Below, piece after piece: positions 42,416-52,109 of a stretch of DNA of 64,000 nucleotides. The notes below the pieces were generated by a model. That model was given only the letters and a program-made list of their open reading frames with translations, was not told the DNA's origin and made no database searches. Both the position numbers and the translations under genes were made by a program. The first letter of the stretch is position 1. Each line of letters begins with the position of its first letter. Source of the stretch: Pontibacter flavimaris (GTDB lineage: Bacteria > Bacteroidota > Bacteroidia > Cytophagales > Hymenobacteraceae); contig NZ_LVWA01000004.1 of NCBI RefSeq assembly GCF_001907195.1, positions 682,001 to 746,000 of the forward strand. Reading direction: 5' to 3'.

Positions 42416-44818
42416 ATGAAAAGAATAATCAAGAAAGTAGCCGTACTTGGCTCGGGGGTGATGGGCTCGCGTATTGCCTGCCACTTCGCCAACATCGGGG
42501 TGCAGGTGCTGCTGCTCGACATTGTACCCAAAGAGCTGACGCCGGACGAGGAAAAGAAGGGCCTGACGCTGGAAAGCAAAGCCGTGCGCAACCGCATCGT
42601 GAACGGCTCGCTGGATGCGGCCATCAAATCAAATCCGTCGCCGCTCTACCGCAAGTCCGATGCGCGCCTGATCCAGACCGGTAACTTCGAAGACAACATG
42701 AAGGACATCGCCACCGCCGACTGGACCATTGAAGTGGTGGTGGAGAACCTGAAGATAAAGAAACTGGTGTACGACCAGGTGGAGCAGCACCGCAAGCCGG
42801 GCACGCTCATCACCTCCAACACCTCGGGCATTCCGATCCACCTGATGCTGGAGGGCCGCTCCGACGATTTTAGGAAGCACTTTTGCGGCACGCACTTCTT
42901 TAACCCGCCACGCTACCTGAAGCTTCTCGAAATTATTCCTACGCCAGAAACCGATCCGGCTGTGGTGGATTTCCTGATGCACTACGGCGATTTATACTTG
43001 GGCAAGACTACCGTGCTAGCAAAAGACACGCCGGCCTTTATCGCCAACCGCGTAGGCATCTACGCCATCATGCAGGGCCTGCAGGTAATGAACAAACTGG
43101 GCCTGAATGTGGACGAGGTGGACCGTATCTCCGGTCCGATCATCGGCCGCCCGAAGTCAGCCACGTTCAGAACGCTGGATGTGGTTGGTCTGGATACGCT
43201 GGCTAATGTAGCGAACGGGCTTTACCAGACGGGTGATAAGGATGAGTCGCGGGAGCTGTTCCAGTTGCCGGGCTACCTGCAGAAAATGGTCGAGAACAAA
43301 TGGCTGGGTGATAAGACCGGCCAGGGCTTCTACAAAAAGACAAAAGACGCGAGCGGCAAAACCGAGATCCTGACGCTGGACCTGAACACGCTGGAATATG
43401 GCCCGAAGCAACGCGCCAAGTTCCAGAGCCTGGAAGTGCTCAAGCCTATCGAAGACCTGAAGAAGCGCGTGAAGGCTTTCTCCAAGCAAACAGATAAGGC
43501 CGCACAATTCTTTAATGAGTCGCTTTACGGTCTGTTCCAGTATGTGAGCAACCGCATCCCCGAGATCTCAGACGAGCTTTACAGAATAGACGATGCCATG
43601 CGTGCCGGCTTTGGCTGGGAGCTTGGTCCGTTTGAGTACTGGGATGGCATTGGCGCCCGTGAAGGCGTGCAGCGCATGATCGAAGCCGGATATGAGCCTG
43701 CCCGTTGGGTAGAGGAGATGCTGGAGCATGGCAAAGAGTCCTTTTACGTCGTGGAGAACGGCCAGCGCCGCTACTACGACATCCAGAGCAAAGAATACAA
43801 AACCATCCCGGGTGCCGAGAACTTCATTATACTGGATAACCTGCGTGGCAACAACGTCATCTGGAAAAACACCGGCGCCACTATAACGGACCTGGGCGAT
43901 GGCATCCTGAACGTGGAGTTCCACACCAAGATGAACACCATGGGCGGCGATGTGATTCAAGCCCTGAACAAAGGGATAGAATTGGCCGAGAAAGATTTCC
44001 GCGGGATGGTTGTGGGTAACCAGGGAGCCAATTTCTCTGCCGGTGCCAACGTGGGCCTAATCTACATGTATGCGCTGGACCAGGATTACGATGAGCTGAA
44101 CATGATCATCCGCCAGTTCCAGAACACGATGATGCGCATGCGCTACTCGGCTATACCGGTAGTAGGTGCGCCGCATGGTTTAACGCTGGGCGGCGGCTGC
44201 GAGCTGAACCTGCATGTGGACCACATCCAGGCAGCTGCCGAGACTTACATGGGCCTGGTGGAGTTTGGCGTGGGCCTGATCCCAGGCGGTGGCGGTACCA
44301 AGGAGATGACGCTGCGCGCGGCTGATATGTATGCTGATGGCGACATAGAGCTGAACGACCTGAAGAACGTGTTTCTGAACATCGGTATGGCAAAGGTTTC
44401 TACTTCTGCCAAAGAAGCGATCGATTTAGGCTATATGCGTGCAAGCGATGGCATTTCCATCAACAGCAACCGCCAGATTGCCGATGCCAAAGCGCAGGCT
44501 ATACTTTTAGCGGAGGCTGGGTACACCAAGCCGGTGCAGCGCACGAACATTAAAGTGCAGGGCCGCAGTGCGCTGGGCATGTTCCTGACGGGTGCCAACG
44601 CCATGATGACCGGCCGCTACATGTCGGAGCATGACCTGAAGATCTCGCAGAAGTTGGCCTATGTGATGTGCGGTGGCGATCTGTCGGCCCCAACGGAGGT
44701 AAGCGAGCAGTACCTGCTGGACCTGGAGCGTGAGGCCTTCCTGTCGCTGACAGGCGAGCGTAAAACGTTGGAGCGTATCCAAAGCATCCTGACCACAGGC
44801 AAGCCGCTGCGGAATTAA
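42416..44818 (+). CDS. fadB: 3-hydroxyacyl-CoA dehydrogenase / enoyl-CoA hydratase fusion
   Basis: Carries out the second and third steps of beta-oxidation. The 800-residue protein begins with an NAD-binding Rossmann domain (VLGSGVMGSRIACHFANIG, residues 10-28), followed by 3HCDH domains (TKDTPAFIANRVG-type segment AKDTPAFIANRVGIYAIMQG near 200) and a C-terminal enoyl-CoA hydratase domain (about 510-720: GANFSAGANVGLI, APHGLTLGGGCEL, GLIPGGGGTKEM). The order dehydrogenase then hydratase is the reverse of E. coli FadB but usual for this Bacteroidota type. Downstream, an inserted repeat element separates it from the thiolase gene. Confidence 0.93.
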   Translation: MKRIIKKVAVLGSGVMGSRIACHFANIGVQVLLLDIVPKELTPDEEKKGLTLESKAVRNRIVNGSLDAAIKSNPSPLYRKSDARLIQTGNFEDNMKDIATADWTIEVVVENLKIKKLVYDQVEQHRKPGTLITSNTSGIPIHLMLEGRSDDFRKHFCGTHFFNPPRYLKLLEIIPTPETDPAVVDFLMHYGDLYLGKTTVLAKDTPAFIANRVGIYAIMQGLQVMNKLGLNVDEVDRISGPIIGRPKSATFRTLDVVGLDTLANVANGLYQTGDKDESRELFQLPGYLQKMVENKWLGDKTGQGFYKKTKDASGKTEILTLDLNTLEYGPKQRAKFQSLEVLKPIEDLKKRVKAFSKQTDKAAQFFNESLYGLFQYVSNRIPEISDELYRIDDAMRAGFGWELGPFEYWDGIGAREGVQRMIEAGYEPARWVEEMLEHGKESFYVVENGQRRYYDIQSKEYKTIPGAENFIILDNLRGNNVIWKNTGATITDLGDGILNVEFHTKMNTMGGDVIQALNKGIELAEKDFRGMVVGNQGANFSAGANVGLIYMYALDQDYDELNMIIRQFQNTMMRMRYSAIPVVGAPHGLTLGGGCELNLHVDHIQAAAETYMGLVEFGVGLIPGGGGTKEMTLRAADMYADGDIELNDLKNVFLNIGMAKVSTSAKEAIDLGYMRASDGISINSNRQIADAKAQAILLAEAGYTKPVQRTNIKVQGRSALGMFLTGANAMMTGRYMSEHDLKISQKLAYVMCGGDLSAPTEVSEQYLLDLEREAFLSLTGERKTLERIQSILTTGKPLRN

Positions 44819-44876
44819 TGTTTTAGAAAGTATGAGTGGGAGCTAAATGACCGCCATTCATACTTTACTTGTTCTT

Positions 44877-45089
44877 TGTCATCCTGAAAGAATCTTGGTT
44901 GAAGGGTAAGCCTCAGTATGCTCTTTCGGATTTGCAATCCGAAAGTATAATAGCCGCGGATTTGTAATCCGCAATAGGTTAAGCAGTAGCTATTAACAGG
45001 CAGGCGGATTACAAATCCGCAGTTACCCGAGTTCCGGATTGCAAATCCGGAACAGCAACCATAAATAAGCAAGATCCTGAGGAATGACA
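44877..45089. repeat. Nested palindromic element with TGTCATCCTG ends and TTTGCAA hairpins
   Basis: Outer ends TGTCATCCTGAAAGAATCTT and (reverse complement of) TGTCATTCCTCAGGATCTT enclose four small hairpins. Their arms vary but the loop is always TGC/TGT or its complement: CTTTCGGATT-TGC (44923-44945), GCGGATT-TGT (44956-44972), GCGGATT-ACA (45004-45020) and TTCCGGATT-GCA (45032-45052). The middle two are inverted copies of each other. It lies between fadB and fadA, filling most of the 322-bp gap, with no ORF. It looks like one repeat inserted in another. Confidence 0.8.
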
Positions 45090-45140
45090 GAAGAAAATTG
45101 AAAGTATAGCTGATAGTATAAACTATAAAAGAGCATCAAA

Positions 45141-46319
45141 ATGAACAATGCCTATATCGTAGCCGGATTTCGTAGCGCCGTTGGGAAAGCCGGCCGTGGC
45201 GGATTCCGGTTCACCAGACCTGATGACCTGGCCGCTGACGTCATCAAACATGTAATGGCCTCTGTGCCTGCCCTTGACCCGGAGCGGGTGGACGACCTGA
45301 TCGTGGGGAACGCGGTTCCGGAAGCCGAGCAGGGCCTGCAGATCGGACGTATGATTTCGTTACTGGCGCTGCCGATGTCGGTTTCTGGTATGACGGTAAA
45401 CCGCTACTGCGGTTCTGGCCTGGAAACCATCGCCATAGCCGCAAACCGTATTTCGGCCGGTATGGCTGATTGCATCGTGGCAGGTGGCACGGAGTCTATG
45501 TCGCTGGTGCCTACGGCTGGCTGGAAAACCGTGCCTAATTACAAGATCGCCAAAAACAACCCCGACTGGTACCTGAGCATGGGCTTAACGGCTGAGGCGG
45601 TGGCTGCCGATTACAATGTTTCACGTGAAGACCAGGATGCGTTTGCCTTTAAATCGCACCAGCGGGCCATCAATGCCATCCAGAACGGTTATTTCAAAGA
45701 CCAGATCGTGCCGGTAACGGTAGAGGAGACGTACCTGGACGAGAACGGCAAAAAGAAGACCCGCACGTATGTGGTAGATACCGATGAAGGCCCGCGTGCT
45801 GACACCTCTCTGGAGGCCCTGGCCCGCCTGAAGCCGGTGTTTGCGGCAGGCGGAACGGTAACGGCCGGTAACTCTTCTCAGACTTCGGATGGTGCTGCCT
45901 TTGTGATCGTGATGAGTGAGCGCATGGTGAAAGAACTGGACCTGGAGCCGATTGCGCGCCTGGTGAGTTACGGCACCGGTGGCGTAGACCCGCGCGTCAT
46001 GGGTATGGGCCCGATCGCGGCCGTTCCGAAGGCGTTGAAACAGGCAGGGATGACGCTGAACGACATCGACCTGATCGAGATGAACGAAGCTTTTGCAGCC
46101 CAGTCTATCGCCGTGATGCGCCACCTCGACTTCGACCCGGATAAGCTGAACATCAACGGCGGCGCCATTGCGCTCGGTCACCCGCTGGGCTGCTCCGGCG
46201 CCAAGCTAAGCGTGCAGCTCTTCAGCGACCTGCGCCGCACCGGCGGCAAGTATGGCATGGTGACTGCCTGCGTAGGCGGTGGACAGGGTGTAGCCGGCGT
46301 GTTCGAATTACTGAAATAG
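45141..46319 (+). CDS. fadA: Acetyl-CoA acyltransferase (3-ketoacyl-CoA thiolase)
   Basis: Last step of the beta-oxidation cycle: thiolytic cleavage of 3-ketoacyl-CoA. The 392-residue thiolase has the acyl-accepting Cys90 (NRYCGSGLETIAIA), GHP with His347 (GGAIALGHPLGCSGA) and the proton-exchanging Cys377 (VTACVGGGQG). Partner of the fadB-type enzyme upstream. Its TAG stop is followed at once by the inverted arm of the S23 element. Confidence 0.95.
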   Translation: MNNAYIVAGFRSAVGKAGRGGFRFTRPDDLAADVIKHVMASVPALDPERVDDLIVGNAVPEAEQGLQIGRMISLLALPMSVSGMTVNRYCGSGLETIAIAANRISAGMADCIVAGGTESMSLVPTAGWKTVPNYKIAKNNPDWYLSMGLTAEAVAADYNVSREDQDAFAFKSHQRAINAIQNGYFKDQIVPVTVEETYLDENGKKKTRTYVVDTDEGPRADTSLEALARLKPVFAAGGTVTAGNSSQTSDGAAFVIVMSERMVKELDLEPIARLVSYGTGGVDPRVMGMGPIAAVPKALKQAGMTLNDIDLIEMNEAFAAQSIAVMRHLDFDPDKLNINGGAIALGHPLGCSGAKLSVQLFSDLRRTGGKYGMVTACVGGGQGVAGVFELLK

Positions 46320-46740
46320 CGTATCACGTATCACGACACACGAATCACGACTTCTGTTTATGCACAATTTTAAGGAATTGAGAGTATGGAAAGAAGCGAT
46401 TGAACTTGCTAAGTCTGTCTATATAATAACAGCAAATTTTCCGGCAGATGAAAAGTACGGCTTGAAGTCCCAAGTCAATCGTGCAGCCGTGTCAATTCCT
46501 TCAAACATAGCGGAGGGAGCTGGTAGAGGTTCTAATAAAGAGTTTGCACAGTTTCTGAAAATAGCCTTAGGATCGGCTTTTGAAGTTGAAACTCAGATGA
46601 TCTTAGCGGAAGCTTTTGGGTTTGTAACGGAAGCCGACAACGAGAAGCTAATGCAGCAGCTATCAGGTGTGCAAAAGATGCTGAATGGTCTAATCAACAA
46701 ATTTTAAAGTCGTGTGTCTTGATACGTGATACATGATACG
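46320..46740 (+). mobile_element. Small hairpin-bounded element carrying an S23/four-helix-bundle gene
   Basis: A 421-bp unit bounded by inverted arms of iterated CGTATCACGTATCACG (left, 46320-46351) and its near reverse complement (right, 46709-46740; first 16 bases match 15/16, and ACACACGA is shared). The only content is one intact ORF on the operon strand. It sits exactly between the fadA stop and the acyl-CoA dehydrogenase leader, without visible target duplication. The inside is visibly richer in AT than its flanks. It resembles the intervening sequences that carry S23 genes in 23S rRNA, but here it lies between protein genes. Mobility is inferred. Confidence 0.7.
46360..46707 (+). CDS. 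Four-helix-bundle protein, S23/IVS-Avd family
   Basis: A 115-residue protein of the S23 (23S rRNA intervening sequence) family, TIGR02436 type. Diagnostic features are FKELRVWKEAIELAKSVYII, YGLKSQVNRAAVSIPSNIAE with GAGRGSNKEFAQFL, and ALGSAFEVETQMILAEAFGF. The fold is a four-helix bundle that forms pentamers and is related to Avd, the accessory protein of diversity-generating retroelements. It probably binds nucleic acid. No reverse transcriptase or template repeat is nearby. The gene is intact, AT-richer than its neighbours and enclosed by inverted arms, so it was probably acquired. Confidence 0.9.
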   Translation: MHNFKELRVWKEAIELAKSVYIITANFPADEKYGLKSQVNRAAVSIPSNIAEGAGRGSNKEFAQFLKIALGSAFEVETQMILAEAFGFVTEADNEKLMQQLSGVQKMLNGLINKF

Positions 46741-46762
46741 AAAAAATAAAAATCAAAAAAAC

Positions 46763-48553
<1,791 letters not shown>

Positions 48554-48574
48554 TTTCTGACCATTTATAGTTCG

Positions 48575-48607
48575 AAAGGCTGTTACCCCAGGTAGCAGCC
48601 TTTTTTG
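48575..48607 (+). terminator. Terminator after the fad cluster
   Basis: AAAGGCTG (48575-48582) with CAGCCTTT (48596-48603), with partial inner pairing (TTACC/GGTAG), then Ts. It ends the acyl-CoA dehydrogenase transcript. Confidence 0.8.
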
Positions 48608-48712
48608 TATAAAAAAGGGAGAACATCGGGGTATTAAAAGCAAATTTCTAATCAATTTTATACTTGGAGCGGTAATAGTAGCAGGCATCTTACGTATTAG
48701 GGAAACAGCAGT

Positions 48713-49459
48713 ATGGTACAAAACAGAACTATGAACGTGACTTGCCTTATACCTTGCTTTAACGAGCGCGAGCGGATTGGCGGGGTGCTGGATGTAATCG
48801 TTGGCACAGCCTGTATCTCCCAGGTTATTTGTGTGGATGATGGCTCCACGGATGGTACGGCAGACTTTATACAGCGGCACTGGCCCGAAGTGGAGGTAGT
48901 GCGTCTGCTGCAGAATGTGGGCAAAACGGCTGCTATAAAGTATGGCTTGAAGTACGTGCGGCACAAGGCGCTGCTGATGATGGACGCCGACCTGCAGGAC
49001 CTGCGGAAGTATGAGTTGGAGGCCGCCCTACAGGCATACCGGAAGTATGATTCCGTGGATATGATCATCCTGCGCCGCATCAACTCGCCCTGGTTTGTGA
49101 AGTGGTACCGCAGCGATGTGCTTTTATCCGGCGAGCGCATTCTTAAAACCGCCGACCTGCGGCAGGTGCTGCGCCAGAGGCTGAAGTGCTACCAACTGGA
49201 GGTAGCCATAAACCGCTACATGCTGCGCCATAAAAAAGTGGTGCGCTGGATGCCGTGGTCCGCCATGAATACCTATAAGGTGGATAAGCTGGGCGTGCTG
49301 GACGGCTCCCGCAAGGAGTTCAGGATGTATGTGGATATTGTGAACTACGTCGGCTTCTCGCATATGCTGCTGCAGCTGACCTCCTTTACGCGCAAGATGC
49401 GGGAAAAGCAAAAAAGCGAGTCACGGCGGCCCCGCTTTCTGCAGCAGTTAAAACTGTAA
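48713..49459 (+). CDS. Glycosyltransferase family 2 protein
   Basis: A 248-residue GT2 enzyme. The nucleotide-sugar domain is at about 7-110: VTCLIPCFNERERIGGVLD, VICVDDGSTDGTADFIQ with the first Asp motif, NVGKTAAIKYGL, and LLMMDADLQDL with the DxD motif. A shorter C-terminal part has a positively charged tail (KSESRRPRFLQQLKL). It lacks membrane segments. The start at 48713 or the Met at 48731 both fit. The acceptor is unknown. It is convergent with the next gene: the two stop codons are directly adjacent, with no gap. Confidence 0.88.
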   Translation: MVQNRTMNVTCLIPCFNERERIGGVLDVIVGTACISQVICVDDGSTDGTADFIQRHWPEVEVVRLLQNVGKTAAIKYGLKYVRHKALLMMDADLQDLRKYELEAALQAYRKYDSVDMIILRRINSPWFVKWYRSDVLLSGERILKTADLRQVLRQRLKCYQLEVAINRYMLRHKKVVRWMPWSAMNTYKVDKLGVLDGSRKEFRMYVDIVNYVGFSHMLLQLTSFTRKMREKQKSESRRPRFLQQLKL

Positions 49460-50914
49460 CTATTTTATTTCGATGCGGCTTAGTTGCAGCTTGTCTGCCT
49501 TTTTACCGCCACGCAGTACCGTTACGATGCTCTTATCGGCCAGCCAGGTGGTGTAATCCTTCACATAAGCCAATTTTTTATCTTTCGGGATGCTGAGGCG
49601 CAGGCCCTGCGGGGCAGTGGCGCTTCCGTCGTTGGTGTTGATCTGGCGCAAGTATAAATCATACTTGCCGTTGAGTTCCTCCAGGGTGAGCAGGTTAAGC
49701 ATGTTGCCGCTGAGGTAGGAGCTATAGGAGATACTGGTAAAGCCTTCGGAGGCCGGGGCCTGTTGTTGCTTCATCAGCACGGAGTTCCAGTCGAAGGTCA
49801 TGTACTCATCGTAGGCGAACAGGTGCAGCTCTTTGGCAAAGTATGGCGCATCCTCACCGCCCTCGGTATACTTCTTCTCTGCAAGTATAAGCAGCTGCTT
49901 CTCCGGCGTCAGCAGCAGGTCGGTCAGGTAGATATCTTGCAGTTTGTTGCTTTTGTTGGCCTTGTCCAGCGCGTTCACCTTCTGCACGTACTCCGGCGTA
50001 AATTTATACTCTTCGGCAAAGCGCATGTCCTCCTGCTCAAAATCATACTTCACGGCTTTCAGGCTGTAGTAGCTGCCGGTCTTCTCGTCGGCTGTCAGCA
50101 CGGCGCCATACATTTGCCCGTCCGGCATCAGCTCGAAGCGCGTGTCGCGTATGTATACTTTCCTGCCGTCAAACACGCCGCCTACCAACACCGACATCAC
50201 CTGCGCCTTTTTGCTGCCCGGCTTGTACTGGCGCACGCTCAGGCGGTTCATCTGGTCCGAGATCAGGTTTACGTACTGCTCACCGCCGTTGCCCACTTGT
50301 ATGTCGGCTGTCAGGATGCCGCGCAAATCGCTCAAATCATACTTCACGTCCTGCTGCTTCTGCAGGCTGCCGTTGTAGAGCGTGCCGCTGATTTGTTGTA
50401 TCTGGAAGCTGTTATCGGTATGGAAACGGTATGCCAGCACCTGCGAGCCATCGGCAGACACGGCCACACCGGCCCTGCGCCCTTTGGCCGGGGCCTCCAG
50501 CAGTTGTACCGGCTTCTCCGTTTTACCATTTTTCAGGTTGATGCGGTGCGCGTGCAGCAGCTGGATTTTGCCCTCTTGCAGGTGCGTTACCACCAGCGCC
50601 GCCTCTTGTCCGGCCGTAAACCTATCCACTTCCTCGCCCGCAGCCATGGGTATCTCCGCCGTCCAAAGCTTTTTCAGGTCTGCGTTATACTTCTCCACGG
50701 TATACTTACCATCGCCCTGGCGGTTTAAAAGTATAAACTCGTTCTGCCCCACCGAAATGGATTTGTGCGGCAGGCGCTGGTTGTAATGGTCGGCCTCCGG
50801 GTTAGGCTGGTAATTAAAGTCTACTGCTGCCCTGATTTTGGACTGGGCAAGTATAGCCTGCGGCAGGCAAAGCAGGCACAGAAGTATAAAGTATAGTATA
50901 AACTGCTTTTTCAC
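49460..50914 (-). CDS. Hypothetical exported protein
   Basis: A 484-residue exported protein: signal peptide MKKQFILYFILLCLLCLPQA plus ILAQ. The rest is a series of beta-rich segments with repeated patterns (DGKYTVEKYNADLKKLW; SADGSQVLAYRFHTDNSFQI; DGQMYGAVLTADEKTGSYYS; TPEKQLLILAEKKYTEGGED), suggesting a beta-propeller. No family was recognised. Its stop is adjacent to that of the glycosyltransferase gene and I see no terminator between them. Several AAGTATA copies occur in the gene. Confidence 0.7.
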   Translation of the reverse strand: MKKQFILYFILLCLLCLPQAILAQSKIRAAVDFNYQPNPEADHYNQRLPHKSISVGQNEFILLNRQGDGKYTVEKYNADLKKLWTAEIPMAAGEEVDRFTAGQEAALVVTHLQEGKIQLLHAHRINLKNGKTEKPVQLLEAPAKGRRAGVAVSADGSQVLAYRFHTDNSFQIQQISGTLYNGSLQKQQDVKYDLSDLRGILTADIQVGNGGEQYVNLISDQMNRLSVRQYKPGSKKAQVMSVLVGGVFDGRKVYIRDTRFELMPDGQMYGAVLTADEKTGSYYSLKAVKYDFEQEDMRFAEEYKFTPEYVQKVNALDKANKSNKLQDIYLTDLLLTPEKQLLILAEKKYTEGGEDAPYFAKELHLFAYDEYMTFDWNSVLMKQQQAPASEGFTSISYSSYLSGNMLNLLTLEELNGKYDLYLRQINTNDGSATAPQGLRLSIPKDKKLAYVKDYTTWLADKSIVTVLRGGKKADKLQLSRIEIK

Positions 50915-50992
50915 GGGTGGTTTGGGTTTTGGTAGAGGTAAAACGGAGGTGTGGAGTGTTTGTTGTGGGTGACGCTCTGCTCTTGTGTCAGC

Positions 50993-51973
50993 TTAGCTAC
51001 CGAATTTCTCTGTATAACAGCTCTTTAACAGAAATTCCTCGGTGTTCTTCATCATGATTATCTCTTCGATGGCCTGCTTTTTATCAGACGCCTTATGGTA
51101 GTAGGCCTCACATATCCTGTAGCCAATGAAATACCCTAGATCAGCCGGCCTGCTTGATCTGTAGTTATACATCCAGTCCGTATCTGATACAAGCTTTCCC
51201 GCTTTAACATCTGCGTAGAACTCCTGCCATAACTGCCTTTCGTGCGCTACTCCGTAATCATAAATGGCCTTGCTTAAGGTAACCTTGTTTAGAATGAGTG
51301 AGGCAATGAAATCAGCGGCACCTTCCTCAATAGCTTCTTTCAGCAGCGAACTGTCTTCGGCATCGCTGGCTAGCTGCTGCGTGTGCACTGCTTCATGCAG
51401 AACCAAGCCGACAATATCCCCTGTCTTGTGTTGTAAGACTGTTCCGATAAAGTTACCCTTCTCAAACTCACTTAGGTTTACAGATTGATCTGCCGCTTCT
51501 ATTTCTGCTCCGATAAGGATCAAGCCATTCGTTACTGTTCCGCCAGTCCGCAGAGCACCAATGGCAAAACACACGTCTGGCTGCTTGAAGGCTGGATAAA
51601 GCTCCCTGAATTTATTGAAAGCCGGCCCTAACTCTGACTTCCTGTTTTGAATGTCTTCCGTCAGTGGCCTGATTGTCTTCCAGTACTCAGGCATAGTTCT
51701 GACGAGGTGCGCGTATTCCTTCGCCCGGAAATTCCTTACCCGGAGAAACTCCTGGAAGTAAGGGCTTGCCTTATCCAGGTAGAACTCCTGGAAGGTTCTG
51801 GCACTGTCTGTCGAGGTTGCCAGGCTATCGTAGGCGGCCCAGAAGTTGTCTATGTCCCGCGTCTCAATCGTGTAGCCTACTTCTTCCGCCTTGTTTGATT
51901 CCGGTGCATTAGAGTTAGTGCAGCCAGCTGCGATGAAGCTAAGAAAAATGATTCTGTAAATCTTTTTAACCAT
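50993..51973 (-). CDS. Putative zinc-metallopeptidase-like lipoprotein (DUF2268/GldB-like)
   Basis: A 326-residue lipoprotein: signal with lipobox IAAGC (Cys18). The second half carries HEAVH at 193-197 followed by EEGAADF at 216-222, the arrangement of DUF2268-type zincin proteases, and closes with GYFIGYRICEAYYHKASDKK. The GldB lipoprotein at the right end of the window has a related architecture, so it may be a distant GldB relative. No partner genes. Catalytic activity is inferred from the motif only. Codon use looks less GC-rich than in neighbouring genes, and AAGTATA is absent from the gene. Confidence 0.7.
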   Translation of the reverse strand: MVKKIYRIIFLSFIAAGCTNSNAPESNKAEEVGYTIETRDIDNFWAAYDSLATSTDSARTFQEFYLDKASPYFQEFLRVRNFRAKEYAHLVRTMPEYWKTIRPLTEDIQNRKSELGPAFNKFRELYPAFKQPDVCFAIGALRTGGTVTNGLILIGAEIEAADQSVNLSEFEKGNFIGTVLQHKTGDIVGLVLHEAVHTQQLASDAEDSSLLKEAIEEGAADFIASLILNKVTLSKAIYDYGVAHERQLWQEFYADVKAGKLVSDTDWMYNYRSSRPADLGYFIGYRICEAYYHKASDKKQAIEEIIMMKNTEEFLLKSCYTEKFGS

Positions 51974-52109
51974 GCAGTAGATTGATTAAGTAGCCAACTG
52001 GTGTATGAGAACAGTTATTACATTCCGTTAAAGTATAAACAGCTTTAATATTCACATTCTGCTATTGTTTCGCGTGGAACCAAAGTTTAAGTAGCCCCAA
52101 CTTTCTAAC

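Noticed and set aside
44923-45052. Riboswitch in the fadB-fadA gap
   Set aside because: The structure is a set of separate short hairpins inside inverted ends, with no conserved aptamer that I know.
46320-46740. Diversity-generating retroelement suggested by the Avd-like gene
   Set aside because: No reverse transcriptase, template repeat or variable target gene is present in the window.
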